From positions 1 to 6,298 of the forward strand of contig JAJPYP010000224.1 in NCBI GenBank assembly GCA_021204885.1: DNA of 6,298 nt, in the 5' to 3' direction. The notes under the pieces are model-generated. The model was given only the letters and a program-made list of their open reading frames with translations, did no database searches and had not been told where the DNA came from. How positions within the stretch are numbered: position 1 is the first letter of the stretch; each line of letters begins with the position of its first letter. This document shows positions 6,283-6,298 of this stretch, piece by piece. This DNA is from Prevotellaceae bacterium. Its GTDB lineage: Bacteria > Bacteroidota > Bacteroidia > Bacteroidales > Bacteroidaceae. The position numbers and the translations under genes are program-made.

Positions 6283-6298
6283 GAGGGGGGTTATAAAG

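Larger units (their letters stand above)
5989..6298. other. Downstream region with no confident gene
   Basis: After the cls stop the composition drops from the GC-rich pattern and coding signal fades. Contents are the doubtful 73-codon ORF, a 9-bp hairpin (6057-6077), AT-rich sequence around 6248-6264, and on the minus strand a TATTTTTG box (6275-6282). No convincing intrinsic terminator for copA-cls is visible in this stretch. It may be a degraded gene or an intergenic region leading to a gene beyond the right edge. Confidence 0.5.

Overview
The window looks like a chromosomal segment from a Bacteroidales bacterium, probably a GC-rich Prevotella-like or related lineage. The reasons are a type III (GlnN) glutamine synthetase, two -7 boxes of the Bacteroidetes TAnnTTTG type, weak or absent Shine-Dalgarno sequences, and dispersed CCTCCCCT...AGGGGAGG palindromes between genes. 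This is an inference from gene families and signals; no database search was possible.

Layout, all real genes on the + strand. (1) Positions 3-788 hold the C-terminal third of a type III glutamine synthetase, cut by the left window edge and followed by a likely terminator hairpin. (2) Positions 789-1088 are a non-coding stretch packed with palindromes: a terminator-like stem, a perfect 12-bp stem with a GCGA tetraloop that shares bases with a second stem, and a third cluster around AGGGGAGG. A TAnnTTTG promoter box then leads into the next gene. (3) Positions 1089-2222 encode a DUF1016/YhcG-family protein with an intact PD-(D/E)xK nuclease core. The gene is clearly more AT-rich than its neighbours and carries two 17-bp palindromes as a 30-bp tandem repeat inside its coding sequence. 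(4) Positions 2288-4552 encode a Cu(I)-exporting P1B-type ATPase (CopA) with its own promoter and a possible operator. (5) Positions 4549-5988 encode a full-length cardiolipin synthase whose ATG overlaps the copA stop codon (ATGA), so the two are almost certainly translated from one mRNA. (6) Positions 5989-6298 hold only a doubtful 73-codon ORF and a few weak signals.

How the parts relate: glnN and the copA-cls pair are ordinary nitrogen-assimilation, metal-homeostasis and membrane-lipid genes of matching base composition. The YhcG-like nuclease gene and the palindromic tract before it look like accessory material inserted between them. The nuclease gene is the best candidate for an under-described system (defence or mobile-element biology), but nothing in the window proves such a role. 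The copA-cls coupling is a second, functional curiosity.
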